Shown: piece by piece, positions 35,938 to 44,922 of the stretch
Position numbering within the stretch: the first letter of the stretch is position 1
Layout of the letters: the number at the start of each line of letters is the position of its first letter
Assembly (NCBI RefSeq): GCF_000716435.1
Contig: NZ_JNWO01000005.1
Location: 428,191-492,190, forward strand
DNA from: Streptomyces xylophagus
Lineage (GTDB): Bacteria; Actinomycetota; Actinomycetes; Streptomycetales; Streptomycetaceae
Length of the DNA stretch: 64,000 nucleotides
Direction: 5' to 3'
Translations under genes and position numbers: made by a program
The notes under the pieces: model-generated
Seen by the model: the letters and a program-made list of their open reading frames with translations, nothing else
The model's database searches: none
Told to the model about the DNA's origin: nothing

Positions 35938-37284
35938 CTATGTATGCGCCCCGCGTACCGCCGCCAACAGGGCGTCCCAGTCAGGCAGTTTGACCACACC
36001 GCCCCGCCCGAGCGAGGCCCCAAGCTCCGCCTCGGCCCGTTCGATGGCCTCCCACCCGGCCCACTCGACCGGCTCGATCCCCTCGGCGCGCAGCGCGGTG
36101 AGGGGGTCTTCGGATGCGTCGTGTCGTACGAGCAGGGGGGCGTCCTCGAGCAGGGACGTCACCGTCTCCTTGGCGTCCGGGCGGTTGGTGCCGATGACGC
36201 CGGTCGGGCCCCGCTTGATCCAGCCGGCCACGTACTCGCCGGGCACGGTCCTGCCCTCGCGCACGACGCGGCCCGCCCGATGCGGCACGGTGCCGAGATC
36301 GGCGTCGAACGGCAGGCCGTCCAGCGGCACCCCGCGATAGCCCACCGAGCGCAGCACCAACTGCGCCTCGATGTCCTCGAATCGGCCTGTGCCCGTCACC
36401 CCGCCCCGCCCGTCCGGCGCGGTGCGTTCGAAGCGCACGGCGCCCACGCGCCCCGCGTCGGCGAGGAGTTCGACGGGACGGAGGAAGAAGCGGAGGTGGA
36501 TGCGGCGCGGCGCACCGGAGGGAGGGAGTGCCGCCCAGTTGCGGAGTGCCTCCACGTTGCGGCGTTGGGCGGCGGGCAGCGCGGAGAGGTCGACACAGTT
36601 CGGGTCGAGCGCCAACTCCGCCGGATCCACGGTCACTTCGGTGTCCGGGAGGCCGCCCAGTTCGCGCAGCTCCTTGGTGGTGAAGCGGGCCTGCGAGGGG
36701 CCGCGCCGGCCCACCATGTGAATGTCCGTCACGCCGCTCGCGGCCAGTGCGGTGAGTGCCGCCTGCGGGATGTCGGTGCGGCTCAGCTCGGCCGTGCCGC
36801 GCGCCAGCATCCGCGTGACGTCCACCGCGACGTTGCCCACGCCGATGACGACGGCCGAGCGTGCGCCGAGCACGAATCCGTCGGCGCCGGAGTCCGGGTG
36901 GGCGCTGTACCAGGACACGAACTCGGTCGCCGACCAGCTGCCCGGCAGCTCCTCGCCGGGAATCCCCAGGTGGCGGTCGGTGGCGGCGCCCACGCAGTAC
37001 ACGACCGCGTCGTACAGCTCGCGCAGTCGGGAGGCCGGCAGCCCGCCGGGCCCCACCTGGACGCCGCCGAGGAACCGCACCCGCTCGTGCTCCAGGACCG
37101 ACCGCAGATTGTTCTGCAGCGACTTGATCTTCTCGTGGTCCGGCGCGACGCCGTAGCGCACGAGGCCGTACGGGCACGGCAGCCGGTCGAGGACGTCGAC
37201 CAGTACCCCGGGTTCCTGCTGGACCAGGCTCTGGGCGGTGTAGACCCCGCTCGGCCCGGAACCGACGACGGCGACACGCAGCAC
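35938..37284 (-). CDS. FprA-like ferredoxin/adrenodoxin-type NADP reductase
   Basis: A flavoprotein of 448 residues with an N-terminal FAD site (VAVVGSGPSGVYTAQSL), the conserved PYGLVRYGVAPDHEKIKSLQ segment of adrenodoxin-reductase-like enzymes, an NADP site (SAVVIGVGNVAVDVTRMLAR) and a C-terminal FAD contact (YVAGWIKRGPTGVIGTNRPD). Such enzymes pass electrons from NADPH to ferredoxins, for example for cytochromes P450. No ferredoxin or P450 gene adjoins it. GTG 37284 has GAGGAG 7 bases upstream. Confidence 0.92.
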   Translation of the reverse strand: MLRVAVVGSGPSGVYTAQSLVQQEPGVLVDVLDRLPCPYGLVRYGVAPDHEKIKSLQNNLRSVLEHERVRFLGGVQVGPGGLPASRLRELYDAVVYCVGAATDRHLGIPGEELPGSWSATEFVSWYSAHPDSGADGFVLGARSAVVIGVGNVAVDVTRMLARGTAELSRTDIPQAALTALAASGVTDIHMVGRRGPSQARFTTKELRELGGLPDTEVTVDPAELALDPNCVDLSALPAAQRRNVEALRNWAALPPSGAPRRIHLRFFLRPVELLADAGRVGAVRFERTAPDGRGGVTGTGRFEDIEAQLVLRSVGYRGVPLDGLPFDADLGTVPHRAGRVVREGRTVPGEYVAGWIKRGPTGVIGTNRPDAKETVTSLLEDAPLLVRHDASEDPLTALRAEGIEPVEWAGWEAIERAEAELGASLGRGGVVKLPDWDALLAAVRGAHT

Positions 37285-37457
37285 GGCGGAACTCCTCACC
37301 CCTGAGGCACACAGGAGATCGCTGGATCGCCCGACCACTGACAGGTCCAGGATCGCACCACCGGTGCTCCGCTGACAGGGTGCCGTGCACAGCCGTACGC
37401 GAGGAGGGCGCGCGTGTCCGTTCGTATGGAATGTGATCATGCGGTTACGTTGCGTGT

Positions 37458-37985
37458 GTGCTAGAAGCATCCTTTCTTAATCTTTTTGATCGCTGCCCGG
37501 CGGATGGTGCGGTGTCCGTGTGGCCCGCGTGGGAAGTGCAGGAGCACGACGGGGCCACCTCGTGGTTCCACGTCCGGCTGGCCTTCGCCGACGGCGCCCG
37601 GGTCGACGCGCTCGCCGTGGTGTCCGAGCAGGGCGTCTCCATCGAGGACGTGCGGGCCCAACCGGCCTTGTCCCTCGACGACTTGACGGTGCTCGCCGAC
37701 TGGATCGAGGGACCGCTCTTCGAGGCGTGCGGGCTGGAGCCGGAGGTGGTGGAGGGAGAGGAGAGTGCGGATTCGGGTGGAGCGCGCCGGGCGCGACCTG
37801 CCTGGCCACGTGGCATCGAGGGGCGTTGGCTGGTGGCGCAGGAGTATCGCGCAGCCCAGGAAGAGGGCCTCGATCCCGTCCTCGCGGTGATGTGCGCGAC
37901 CGGACACAGTCGGCGCCGGTCTCTTCGGCTCATCTCCCAGGCGCGTGACGCGGGTTTTCTGACGCCCCGTCACGCGCGGCGCTGA
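37458..37985 (+). CDS. Conserved actinobacterial hypothetical protein (DUF6214-like)
   Basis: A protein of 175 residues, acidic in the first 115 residues (WPAWEVQEHDGATSWFHVRL, EQGVSIEDVRAQPALSLDDL) and basic at the C-terminus (MCATGHSRRRSLRLISQARD). The last part may be a helix-turn-helix: PVLAVMCATGHSRRRSLRLI followed by SQARDAGFL. I place it tentatively in DUF6214, a Streptomyces family of unknown function. The GTG start at 37458 has no ribosome site nearby, so the transcript may be leaderless. It converges on the TetR gene with 10 bases between the stops. Confidence 0.65.
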   Translation: MLEASFLNLFDRCPADGAVSVWPAWEVQEHDGATSWFHVRLAFADGARVDALAVVSEQGVSIEDVRAQPALSLDDLTVLADWIEGPLFEACGLEPEVVEGEESADSGGARRARPAWPRGIEGRWLVAQEYRAAQEEGLDPVLAVMCATGHSRRRSLRLISQARDAGFLTPRHARR

Positions 37986-37995
37986 GCAGGGCTGT

Positions 37996-38733
37996 TCAGG
38001 CGTCGGAGGGCTCGGTCGGGCGGTCGTCGGCGGGTCTGCCCTCGGCCGACCGATCCTCGGTCGAGCCTTCAGCCGTGGATCTGTCGTCGGTCGCGAAGAA
38101 CCGCGACAGGTCCGTGTCGACCGCCCTGTTCGGTGCGCCGGGAACCGGTGGAACCCCCAACTCCCAGTCGAGCCCGTACCGTTCGAACAACTCGGTCCGT
38201 AGCACCGGAATCGGCATCGGCACCCCGGGCACGAGTGCCGCGTAGACCGCGCCCATGAGCAGTGCGCGCAGTATCGGGTAGTCGGACGGGACGTTCCCCG
38301 ACCCGTACCGCGCGATCGTCTCGCCGAGCAGCTCGGACAGGCGCCGTTGTTCCGGGCACTGCACGAAACCCTCGCCTTGGAGGAGCCCCGCCATGTGCTG
38401 GCGCATCAGTACCGGCCGGTCGTGCGCGAGGCCCAGGATCGCGTCGATGGCGCGCGCCATCCGCTCCCGCCCGTCGTCGGTACGCGGCTCGCACTCCAGC
38501 GCCTCCTCCAGCGTGCGGTGCATCAGGCGGTGCACCGCGGACTGGACGAGCTGGCGTTTTCCGGGGAAGTAGTACGACACCAGGCCGCGCGCGGAGCCGG
38601 CCCGGTCCGCGATGTCGCCCAAGGTCGTGGACTCGTATCCGCGCTCACTGACCAGTTCGAGGGCTGCCAGTAGGAGCCGTTCCCGGGAACGCCGTCGCAA
38701 CTCTTCATTGACCGAGGCGCTTCGCGGGGACAT
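37996..38733 (-). CDS. TetR-family transcriptional regulator
   Basis: A protein of 245 residues. The N-terminal TetR helix-turn-helix reads RERLLLAALELVSERGYEST, then TLGDIADRAGSARGLVSYYF. The ligand-binding region follows, and the last ~40 residues are an acidic, repetitive tail (DDRSTAEGSTEDRSAEGRPA). ATG 38733 has AGGAG 8 bases upstream. A 21-base inverted repeat just upstream of the gene is a candidate autoregulatory site. The regulated target is not clear; the DUF2630 gene lies divergently. Confidence 0.92.
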   Translation of the reverse strand: MSPRSASVNEELRRRSRERLLLAALELVSERGYESTTLGDIADRAGSARGLVSYYFPGKRQLVQSAVHRLMHRTLEEALECEPRTDDGRERMARAIDAILGLAHDRPVLMRQHMAGLLQGEGFVQCPEQRRLSELLGETIARYGSGNVPSDYPILRALLMGAVYAALVPGVPMPIPVLRTELFERYGLDWELGVPPVPGAPNRAVDTDLSRFFATDDRSTAEGSTEDRSAEGRPADDRPTEPSDA

Positions 38734-38747
38734 GCTGTAACTCCTGC

Positions 38748-38774
38748 GTTGACTGGCTATCAGCCAACTATACT
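38748..38774. promoter_or_regulatory. Candidate TetR operator overlapping a promoter
   Basis: The halves GTTGACTGGC (38748-38757) and CAGCCAAC (ending 38768) form an imperfect dyad of 21 bases. TATACT at 38769-38774 adjoins it (TATAGT on the minus strand) and may be a -10 element. It begins 15 bases upstream of the TetR start. Confidence 0.55.
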
Positions 38775-38996
38775 CAGGACGTCCGGGTCGCCCGTCGCGG
38801 GGGGCCTGGCGAATGCTGCCGTCCGTCTGGGGCGACGCGGGGGATCGTCTCAGGCGGGCGGCTCCTTTTCACCCCAATGGTTTCCCTGGGCGACTTTTGA
38901 CCTGGTGTCCGTCGCCGCCTTCTCGCACATCTGTCGCACGGCACGTGATCCGTCCCTAGAGTGGGCACGGGTGTCGAGCCGAGGAGGCGCACGGGT

Positions 38997-39245
38997 ATGG
39001 AGCAGGACCAGCAGATCTTCGCGCGAATCAACGAGATGGTCGACGACGAGCGCAAACTCCGGGAGGCCCTCGCCTCCGGCACGATCGACAGCACCACGGA
39101 ACACCAGCGACTCGGCCAACTGGAACGCGAACTCGACCAGTGCTGGGACCTGTTGAGGCAGCGCCGGGCGAAGGTGGAGTTCGGCGAGAACCCGGACGAG
39201 GCGCGGGTGCGGCCGGAGTCCGAGGTGGAGGGGTATCAGGGGTGA
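38997..39245 (+). CDS. DUF2630 family small protein
   Basis: A small acidic helical protein of 82 residues. The segments DQQIFARINEMVDDERKLRE, HQRLGQLERELDQCWDLLRQ and RRAKVEFGENPDEARVRPES match DUF2630, a short actinobacterial family of unknown function that is probably a coiled coil. ATG 38997 has GAGGAGG 9 bases upstream; a GTG at 38961 is in frame but less likely. The preceding 220 bases to the TetR promoter contain nothing else I can assign. Confidence 0.85.
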   Translation: MEQDQQIFARINEMVDDERKLREALASGTIDSTTEHQRLGQLERELDQCWDLLRQRRAKVEFGENPDEARVRPESEVEGYQG

Positions 39246-39423
39246 GCGGCGGCCGGGCTTTCTTTGGTGGCTCGGGCGGTGATCCCGGCTGAGCGGTGCC
39301 GGGAGACCACGGCGATGCGGCCGATAACCACGTCTTGCCCATGAGCCGGCGTCTGGCATGCCGCCCAGCTGCTTCACCTGCAAGTGCGAACGTGAACGGA
39401 GACGTCAGCCTCGCCGACTTCGG

Positions 39424-40137
39424 TCAGCCCTGTCCCCGAAGTTCGCCCTGCTCGGCCAAATCGAGTACCGGCCGCAAGCTGTCCGGCCGCTCCGCCACCG
39501 GCCGGTGGTCCACGAAGTGCACTCCGCATCCCAGGGCCGCCGCCCCGCCGTCCGCCCGCCGGTCGTCGCCGACCATCAGCACGTCCTTCGGGTCGACGCC
39601 GAGGGCCTCGCAGGCGACCGTGAACAGCCGTGGGTCCGGCTTCTGGACGCCGTGTTCGTACGACAGGACGTAGGCGTCCACATACGCGTCGAGGCCGTGC
39701 TCGCGGAACACCGGCCGCAGATCCCAGCCGATGTTGCTGACCACACCCACGCCGATCCCGCGCTCGTGCAGGGTCCGCAGGACGTGCTCCGTGTCCGGGT
39801 ACGGCGTCCACGCGGCCGGCGTCATGTGCCGGTCGTACAGCGCGTCGTGCAACGCCGGGTCGGGAAGCGGGACTTGGCGGGAGACGCCGGTGTACGCGGC
39901 CCGGTGCAGCGCGGAACTCTCGTCCCGGATCGCCCACACCTCGGCGAACTCCTCGGGCAGCCGCTCCGGTTGCGCCCCACCCGGCAACGCCCCCGCCGAC
40001 TCCAGCGCCCGGGCCGCCTCGACCAACTCCGGCTCGGACAGCGCGATTCCGCTCTCGCGCAGCACGGCACGGAGCCAGGATTCGGTGGACTCGATACGGA
40101 AGAGGGTTCCGGAGAAGTCGAAGAGGACGGCATTCAT
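39424..40137 (-). CDS. HAD-superfamily hydrolase
   Basis: A protein of 237 residues. Motif I is degenerate but usable, FDFSGTLFRIE (DFSGT in place of DxDGT, so the general acid Asp is replaced by Ser). VGVVSNIGWD is motif II, KPDPRLFTVACEALGVDP holds the motif III Lys, and VLMVGDDRRADGGAAALG is motif IV. It probably acts on a small phosphorylated compound, but the change in motif I means that phosphatase activity should not be assumed. It is the last gene of a run on the minus strand, 9 bases after the gene at 40147. Confidence 0.85.
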   Translation of the reverse strand: MNAVLFDFSGTLFRIESTESWLRAVLRESGIALSEPELVEAARALESAGALPGGAQPERLPEEFAEVWAIRDESSALHRAAYTGVSRQVPLPDPALHDALYDRHMTPAAWTPYPDTEHVLRTLHERGIGVGVVSNIGWDLRPVFREHGLDAYVDAYVLSYEHGVQKPDPRLFTVACEALGVDPKDVLMVGDDRRADGGAAALGCGVHFVDHRPVAERPDSLRPVLDLAEQGELRGQG

Positions 40138-40146
40138 GCGGTGATC

Positions 40147-40662
40147 TTACGCAGCCACGTTCCACTCGGCCGGAAGATCACTCCCGCAGAAGACGCAGAC
40201 GAAGTCGCCCTCGCGCACGATGTTGATCTCCCGGCACGGTTCACAACGCCGGAACACCACGGCGTGAGTGAAGGCGGCGGGACGGCCGACACCGGCCCGG
40301 TCGAGCGCTCGTGCCACTGCATGCCAGGAGTCGAGGTGGGGGCAGTAACCGGTGGACTGGTTGCTGACCTCCTCGACGACCCAGAAACCCGTCACGCGCC
40401 CGAATCCCATCTCACCCGCCCCCAGCACCTCGGCGCCCCCGGAGCACGCCACGTGCTCACTCCGGCGAGGCGCCAGGCGCAGCAGTCCGTCCAGGTCGAC
40501 GACGAAGGTGAAGGGTTCGGCGAGTTCGTCTCTGTCCCGTCCGGTCAGCCAGGCGTCCAGATCGGAAGCCGACCGTATGACCTGTCCTTCCCCACCCGGC
40601 CGCACGGCCGTCAGCAACTCCGCCGGCCCGACATACCGATGCCGCCGCCCGGCCGCACTCAC
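40147..40662 (-). CDS. Hypothetical protein with C-terminal Cys-rich zinc-ribbon-like motif
   Basis: A protein of 171 residues that I do not recognise as a named family. Residues about 25-85 contain VIRSASDLDAWLTGRDRDEL, AEPFTFVVDLDGLLRLAPRR and a SEHVACSGG segment. The C-terminus has FRRCEPCREINIVREGDFVC and VFCGSDLP, a CxxC...CxxC pattern that could bind zinc. GTG 40662 overlaps the PAP2 stop by 4 bases (GTGA), so translation is coupled to the phosphatase gene. Function is unknown. Confidence 0.75.
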   Translation of the reverse strand: MSAAGRRHRYVGPAELLTAVRPGGEGQVIRSASDLDAWLTGRDRDELAEPFTFVVDLDGLLRLAPRRSEHVACSGGAEVLGAGEMGFGRVTGFWVVEEVSNQSTGYCPHLDSWHAVARALDRAGVGRPAAFTHAVVFRRCEPCREINIVREGDFVCVFCGSDLPAEWNVAA

Positions 40663-41315
40663 ACCCGCCACCGTTCGTACGCCCCGACGGCCACCGCCAC
40701 CACCAGCGCCCCCAGCAGCCACCCGCCCAGCACATCCGACGGCCAGTGCACGCCCAGCCACACATGGGTCAGCCCCACACCCGCGACGGAGATCACGGCG
40801 AGGACCATGGCCGTACGCCACACAGCGCGTCCGGCGTCGTAGTGGTGGAGGAGCCACAGGAGCAGGCCGCAGACCACCGTGGCGGTCATGGCGTGTCCGG
40901 AGGGGAAGGCCGCGTAGTGGGCCGAGTCGACAGGGTCGGGCCATACCGGGCGGGGACGGTCGAGCAGTGCCTTCAAGCCCTGCTGCAGCACTGTGCCGAG
41001 CGCACACGTGGCCGCCAGCCATAGGGCCGTCCACCATGCCGAGCTCCGCCACACCAGCCACCCCATGGCCGCCGCACACACAAGGCGCATGGTCAGCGGG
41101 TCCCAGACCCAGTCCGTCAGGATGCGGCACGCACGGGTCACCCCGTACTCCTCGACCGCCCACCGATGTGTGGTCCGAGCGACCCGTCCGTCGAGGTCGA
41201 TCAGCGGACGCCACTCGACCGTGACCAGGGTGAGGAGCAGCGCGGAGCTCAGTGCGAGGGCGATGGTGGTGCGCCGAATGGTCGGAGGAGGGAGGGGGAG
41301 GGACGAGGTGCGCAT
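40659..41315 (-). CDS. PAP2-family membrane phosphatase
   Basis: A protein of 218 residues with about six membrane helices and the three acid-phosphatase motifs: LKALLDRPRPVWPD (motif 1), FPSGHAMTATVVCG (motif 2 with the catalytic His) and LTHVWLGVHWPSDVLGGWL (motif 3, with TH in place of the usual SR before the GxHxxxD). Such enzymes dephosphorylate lipid or undecaprenyl pyrophosphates at the membrane. ATG 41315 has GAGGAT upstream. The downstream hypothetical gene is translationally coupled. Confidence 0.9.
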   Translation of the reverse strand: MRTSSLPLPPPTIRRTTIALALSSALLLTLVTVEWRPLIDLDGRVARTTHRWAVEEYGVTRACRILTDWVWDPLTMRLVCAAAMGWLVWRSSAWWTALWLAATCALGTVLQQGLKALLDRPRPVWPDPVDSAHYAAFPSGHAMTATVVCGLLLWLLHHYDAGRAVWRTAMVLAVISVAGVGLTHVWLGVHWPSDVLGGWLLGALVVAVAVGAYERWRV

Positions 41316-41370
41316 GGGACGATCCTCGCCGACCCGGCGTGTACCGAGCCAACCGCGCCCCAAGGCTCCC

Positions 41371-42306
41371 TCAGCCCAGCGCCCTCAACCCCGGCACGAA
41401 CGCCACCAGCACCGGAACCACCGGCACCAGCGCCGCCGAAGCGGTCAGCCCCAGGCGGCGCATCGCCGTGAGGCGGTCCGGGGGAGTGAGCAACCGGTGC
41501 ACGCGCTGCGGGACATGGGCGTGCGGAGTGGGGCACGGGCCGAACACCCCGCGGTCCTCGTTGAGTTCGACCAGTGCCAGTGCCGTCGTGAGGCGGCCGA
41601 AGCGGCGGGAGGCCATGTCGTCGGCGGCGAGTTCGACCAGGCGGTGCATCTCGTCCTGGAACGCGGCGAACACCGGCACCTGCGGAAACCCGTTGGCGAG
41701 CGCGCCCGAGCAGTGCAGCAGCCAGTCGTGCCGGGCCTGCGCGTGCCCCTGCTCGTGCGCGAGGAGCGAGTCCAGCTGGCGTCCCTTGAGGCGGCGCAAC
41801 GCGGCTGTGGTGATGACCAGTTGGGGCGCGGTACCGGACATCCACCAGGCGTCCGGCCGCTCTCCCTCCAGGATGACCAGCGGTTCGGCACCCGGCTCCT
41901 CGCCGGGCAACACTGGGGCGCGTACGAGGAGTTCGGCCCTTCGCAGCCGGCGGCGCGCCCGGGCCCGTACGACTTCCCGAACCAGCATCGCCGCGGTCCA
42001 TGCCCCGCCGCACGCGAGGGTCACCGCGGTCGCGGCGGCCCAAGGCCCGGCCGTCACCAGGGGATAGGCGTCCACGACGGCGTGCGGGGCGTTGGCGAAG
42101 ACATGCCCGCGCACCGCCTGCCACGCGGCGGCGGCGCTGAGCGTCATCGACAGGGCGCAGCACAGGAGGACGGCCACCACCACGCACTGCCACACCCACA
42201 GCGCGACCACCGGCTCATGGTCCGCCCAGTCGGCCCGGGCGAGCAGCCGTGGGGCGACGACGGCGGCCAGGGCGCCGAGCAGCAACAGTGCCGCGGGGAC
42301 CATCAT
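41371..42306 (-). CDS. M56-family membrane metalloprotease
   Basis: A protein of 311 residues with three or four membrane helices and a cytoplasmic-face zinc site HEQGH in LLAHEQGHAQARHDWLLHC. This resembles the protease domain of BlaR1/MecR1, but without a sensor domain at the C-terminus. Such proteins in actinomycetes usually pair with BlaI-like repressors and cleave them; no BlaI gene is present here. The DUF5134 gene follows upstream on the same strand, 108 bases away. Confidence 0.87.
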   Translation of the reverse strand: MMVPAALLLLGALAAVVAPRLLARADWADHEPVVALWVWQCVVVAVLLCCALSMTLSAAAAWQAVRGHVFANAPHAVVDAYPLVTAGPWAAATAVTLACGGAWTAAMLVREVVRARARRRLRRAELLVRAPVLPGEEPGAEPLVILEGERPDAWWMSGTAPQLVITTAALRRLKGRQLDSLLAHEQGHAQARHDWLLHCSGALANGFPQVPVFAAFQDEMHRLVELAADDMASRRFGRLTTALALVELNEDRGVFGPCPTPHAHVPQRVHRLLTPPDRLTAMRRLGLTASAALVPVVPVLVAFVPGLRALG

Positions 42307-42414
42307 GGGAGCACCCTATGAGCGGCGCGGTGATCAGGGGTACGGCTTGTTACGGCAAAGTGACGCAGACCACGATTTCGTACAGTCGGCTGGTCCCCGT
42401 GTCCCGGTCCACGC

Positions 42415-42969
42415 TCAGAGCGTGAGCAGCATCGCGACCATGCCGATCCCCATCGACAGCCGGCACGCCCGCGCCAACTCCGGCCGGTCGCCCCACCCGA
42501 CGCTCCCGGTGCCGGCGGCCGTGGCGGACACGGGCACCAGCCGGACGCCCGACACCAGTACGTATCCGACGAAGTAGAGGAGCAACGCGCCTGTCACGAG
42601 CGGGACTCCGGAGCCGCCGTGCTCGTGGTGGTGTCCGGGGGAGGCGGCCATCACGAGCGCCATGTAGACCATGGCCGCGGTGCCCAGCAGATGGTGCACA
42701 TGGTGCGGGCTCCTCCGCGCCGTCCACAGCGCGCGCAGCGCCGCCGCACTGAACAGCGCCGCGTAGACGGGCCAGGCCCACGACGGCGGGGCGAACACCG
42801 CGGCGGGTACGGCCATCGCGGCCATGCCGAAGCCCATCAGCGCCTCACCGCCCGCGGCCCGGCGCTGTTCCTCGACGGGGCTGCGCATCCGCAGCAGGCA
42901 GTAGGCCCCGGTCGCCGCGCACAGCGCGACCAGCAGCCAGCCGGGCGAAGCCGGTCCGTGCACGTGCAT
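42415..42969 (-). CDS. DUF5134 family membrane protein
   Basis: A protein of 184 residues with about six hydrophobic helices and a His-rich loop (PHHVHHLLGTAAMVYMALVM and SPGHHHEHGG), which resembles DUF5134, a family seen near M56 peptidases and copper-handling genes. The His cluster could bind metal, but this is inference. ATG 42969 has a run of six G bases directly upstream as ribosome site; the longer frame from 43041 lacks a site. Confidence 0.8.
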   Translation of the reverse strand: MHVHGPASPGWLLVALCAATGAYCLLRMRSPVEEQRRAAGGEALMGFGMAAMAVPAAVFAPPSWAWPVYAALFSAAALRALWTARRSPHHVHHLLGTAAMVYMALVMAASPGHHHEHGGSGVPLVTGALLLYFVGYVLVSGVRLVPVSATAAGTGSVGWGDRPELARACRLSMGIGMVAMLLTL

Positions 42970-43138
42970 CCCCCCGTTCCGCCCCGATCTCACTTTCCGT
43001 CGACAGTCGGTCACAGGATGCCCCTGCCGCACGGGGCGCAACCGAGCGCAACGGTGTACACGGGGAGCACTCGGCGGAGCGCGGCAGACAAGCGGCAGGT
43101 GAGCGGCAGGTGAGGGCGCGTCGGAGGCGTGTTCCCGA

Positions 43139-43171
43139 GAAATATTTCACGAGTAAAACACCTGCTAATCT
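43139..43171 (+). promoter_or_regulatory. AT-rich promoter and dyad ahead of the FUSC-marR operon
   Basis: GAAATATTTC (43139-43148) is a perfect 10-base palindrome in an otherwise GC-rich region. TAATCT at 43166-43171 is a fair -10 element, placing transcription start near 43178, only about 2 bases ahead of the ATG at 43180. The gene has no ribosome site, so a leaderless transcript is likely. The dyad is a candidate MarR operator. Confidence 0.5.
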
Positions 43172-43179
43172 TGTTTCCC

Positions 43180-44922
43180 ATGAGCAGTGCGACCCCCGCC
43201 CCCACCCCACGCGCCCGACGTCTCCCGCTCACCGGCGTGCTGCGTCTCGGCCGGCCCTCCGACATCTGGTTCAAGCCCGCGCTCAGCGTGGTCGCCTCGG
43301 TCGCCCCGCCCAACCTGACCCTGCTGGCCCTCGGTCGCCTCGACCTGGCGATGTACACGATGGCCGGGTCCCTGTGCGCGCTCTACGCCCACAACAAGCC
43401 GTACGCCGCCCGGGCCCGCGCCTTGGTGTGGGTGGTGCTCGGGATGGTCGGCGGTCTCGCCGTCGCACTGGTCACGGCCTCCCTCACCACCGACGCCGTC
43501 GTGCTGGTCACGGTCGGCGCCGCCCTGGCCGCCGTACAGAAGGGGCTCTGCGACGCGACCCGGATCGGCCCGCCCGGGAACGTCGTCCTCACCTTCATCA
43601 GCTCGGCCTCGCTCTTCGCACCGCAGACGCTCGGCCAGGTTCCCGGCCACCTCGCGCTGGCGGTCGCCGCGGGCGCCTGGGCATGGCTCGTCTGCATGGC
43701 GCCCGGCCTCGTCCGGCCCTACGGCCCCGAGCGCCGCGCCACCGCCCAGGCCCTGAACGCGGCTGCCGCGTACGCCGCCGCACACGGCACCGGAAAGGGC
43801 CATGCACGCGCGCGTGCCGACGATGACAGCCCACGCGCGTGTGCCGACGACGACCACCCACGCGCGCGTGCCGCCGCGGCAGCCGCCATCCACGCCGCCT
43901 GGCAGTCCCTGCTCGCCACCGGCACCCCCACCCCGCCCCGACGCGCCCTCGAACGCCTCCTCGTCCGTGCCGAGGTCGCGCTCGCCGCGCCCGCGGACGC
44001 CGACCCGGAGCGCTTGGGCACCTGGGCGCACGAACTGCGCAGCAGGGGACCGGTCCCGCAGACCGACGCCCCGGCGGGCGCCGTGGCCGAACTCCTCGGC
44101 GTGGACGCCGAACTCGCCACTCCCGCCCGCCCGTTGTGGACCAGGCTCGGCCGGCTCACCCCCCTCGTCCTGCGCACGGCACTCGGCTGCGCCCTCGCCG
44201 GATACGCCTCCCTCGCCCTCGGCGTGGGCCGTCCCTACTGGGCCCTGGTCACCGCCGCTTCCCTCTACCAGGCCAACATCACGCTCACCTGGAGCCGGGG
44301 CGTGCAGCGGGTCGTCGGCAATCTCGCCGGTGTGCTGGTCTTCGCCGCGGTGGCCCCGCTCGCCCATGCGCACCCGACGGCCCTCGTACTGTGCTGTCTC
44401 GCCTTCGGCTTCGGTGCCGAGGCGCTGATCAGCCGCAACTACTGGCTCGGCAGCGTCTGTGTGACCCCGATGGCGCTGCTCATCACCGAGTTCGCCCGAG
44501 CCCAGCAGCCCGGTGAACTGATCACCGAGAGGGTCGTGGACACCCTCGTCGGCGCCCTGGTCGGCCTTGTCGCCGCGGCCGCCGTCACCAACCGCCGCGC
44601 GACCGACCGCATCGAGGAGGCGCTGGCGGCGGTGGAACGGGCAGGTGAGCGCGCCGCACACCTCCTGGCGGAGCCGACTCCCGCGCCCGGAGCCCTGGAA
44701 TCCGCGCACCGCGCGCTCGCTGCCGCCCTGGTCGAACTCCGTGCCACCGCCGACGCCGCGTCCGGCGAGTGGTGGCAGCGCGCCCTGCCCCAGGAGCGGG
44801 TCGTGCTCGCCGAGCAGTCCGGACACCGTACGCTCGCCGCGACGGTACGACGCCAGGAGTCGCACTCCTGGCCGACCGCGGATCGGTGCACGGGCTGGAA
44901 GACGGAGGGCGTACGGGGATGA
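43180..44922 (+). CDS. FUSC-family membrane protein, cotranscribed with MarR
   Basis: A protein of 580 residues with two sets of membrane helices (residues about 30-185 and 330-480), a central soluble segment and a C-terminal helical tail, as in FUSC/aromatic-acid exporter proteins. The central segment has a short repetitive acidic run (ARADDDSPRACADDDHPRAR). The second set contains GVGRPYWALVTAASLYQANI and GFGAEALISRNYWLGSVCVT. The ATG at 43180 lacks a ribosome site. The stop overlaps the MarR start as ATGA, so a MarR-controlled efflux system is likely. It is a different branch from the FUSC at 18618. Confidence 0.85.
   Translation: MSSATPAPTPRARRLPLTGVLRLGRPSDIWFKPALSVVASVAPPNLTLLALGRLDLAMYTMAGSLCALYAHNKPYAARARALVWVVLGMVGGLAVALVTASLTTDAVVLVTVGAALAAVQKGLCDATRIGPPGNVVLTFISSASLFAPQTLGQVPGHLALAVAAGAWAWLVCMAPGLVRPYGPERRATAQALNAAAAYAAAHGTGKGHARARADDDSPRACADDDHPRARAAAAAAIHAAWQSLLATGTPTPPRRALERLLVRAEVALAAPADADPERLGTWAHELRSRGPVPQTDAPAGAVAELLGVDAELATPARPLWTRLGRLTPLVLRTALGCALAGYASLALGVGRPYWALVTAASLYQANITLTWSRGVQRVVGNLAGVLVFAAVAPLAHAHPTALVLCCLAFGFGAEALISRNYWLGSVCVTPMALLITEFARAQQPGELITERVVDTLVGALVGLVAAAAVTNRRATDRIEEALAAVERAGERAAHLLAEPTPAPGALESAHRALAAALVELRATADAASGEWWQRALPQERVVLAEQSGHRTLAATVRRQESHSWPTADRCTGWKTEGVRG

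Noticed and set aside
39283..39304. TCCCGGC/GCCGGGA hairpin after the DUF2630 gene
   Set aside because: The 7-base stem with no T-run is too weak to call a terminator in DNA this rich in GC.
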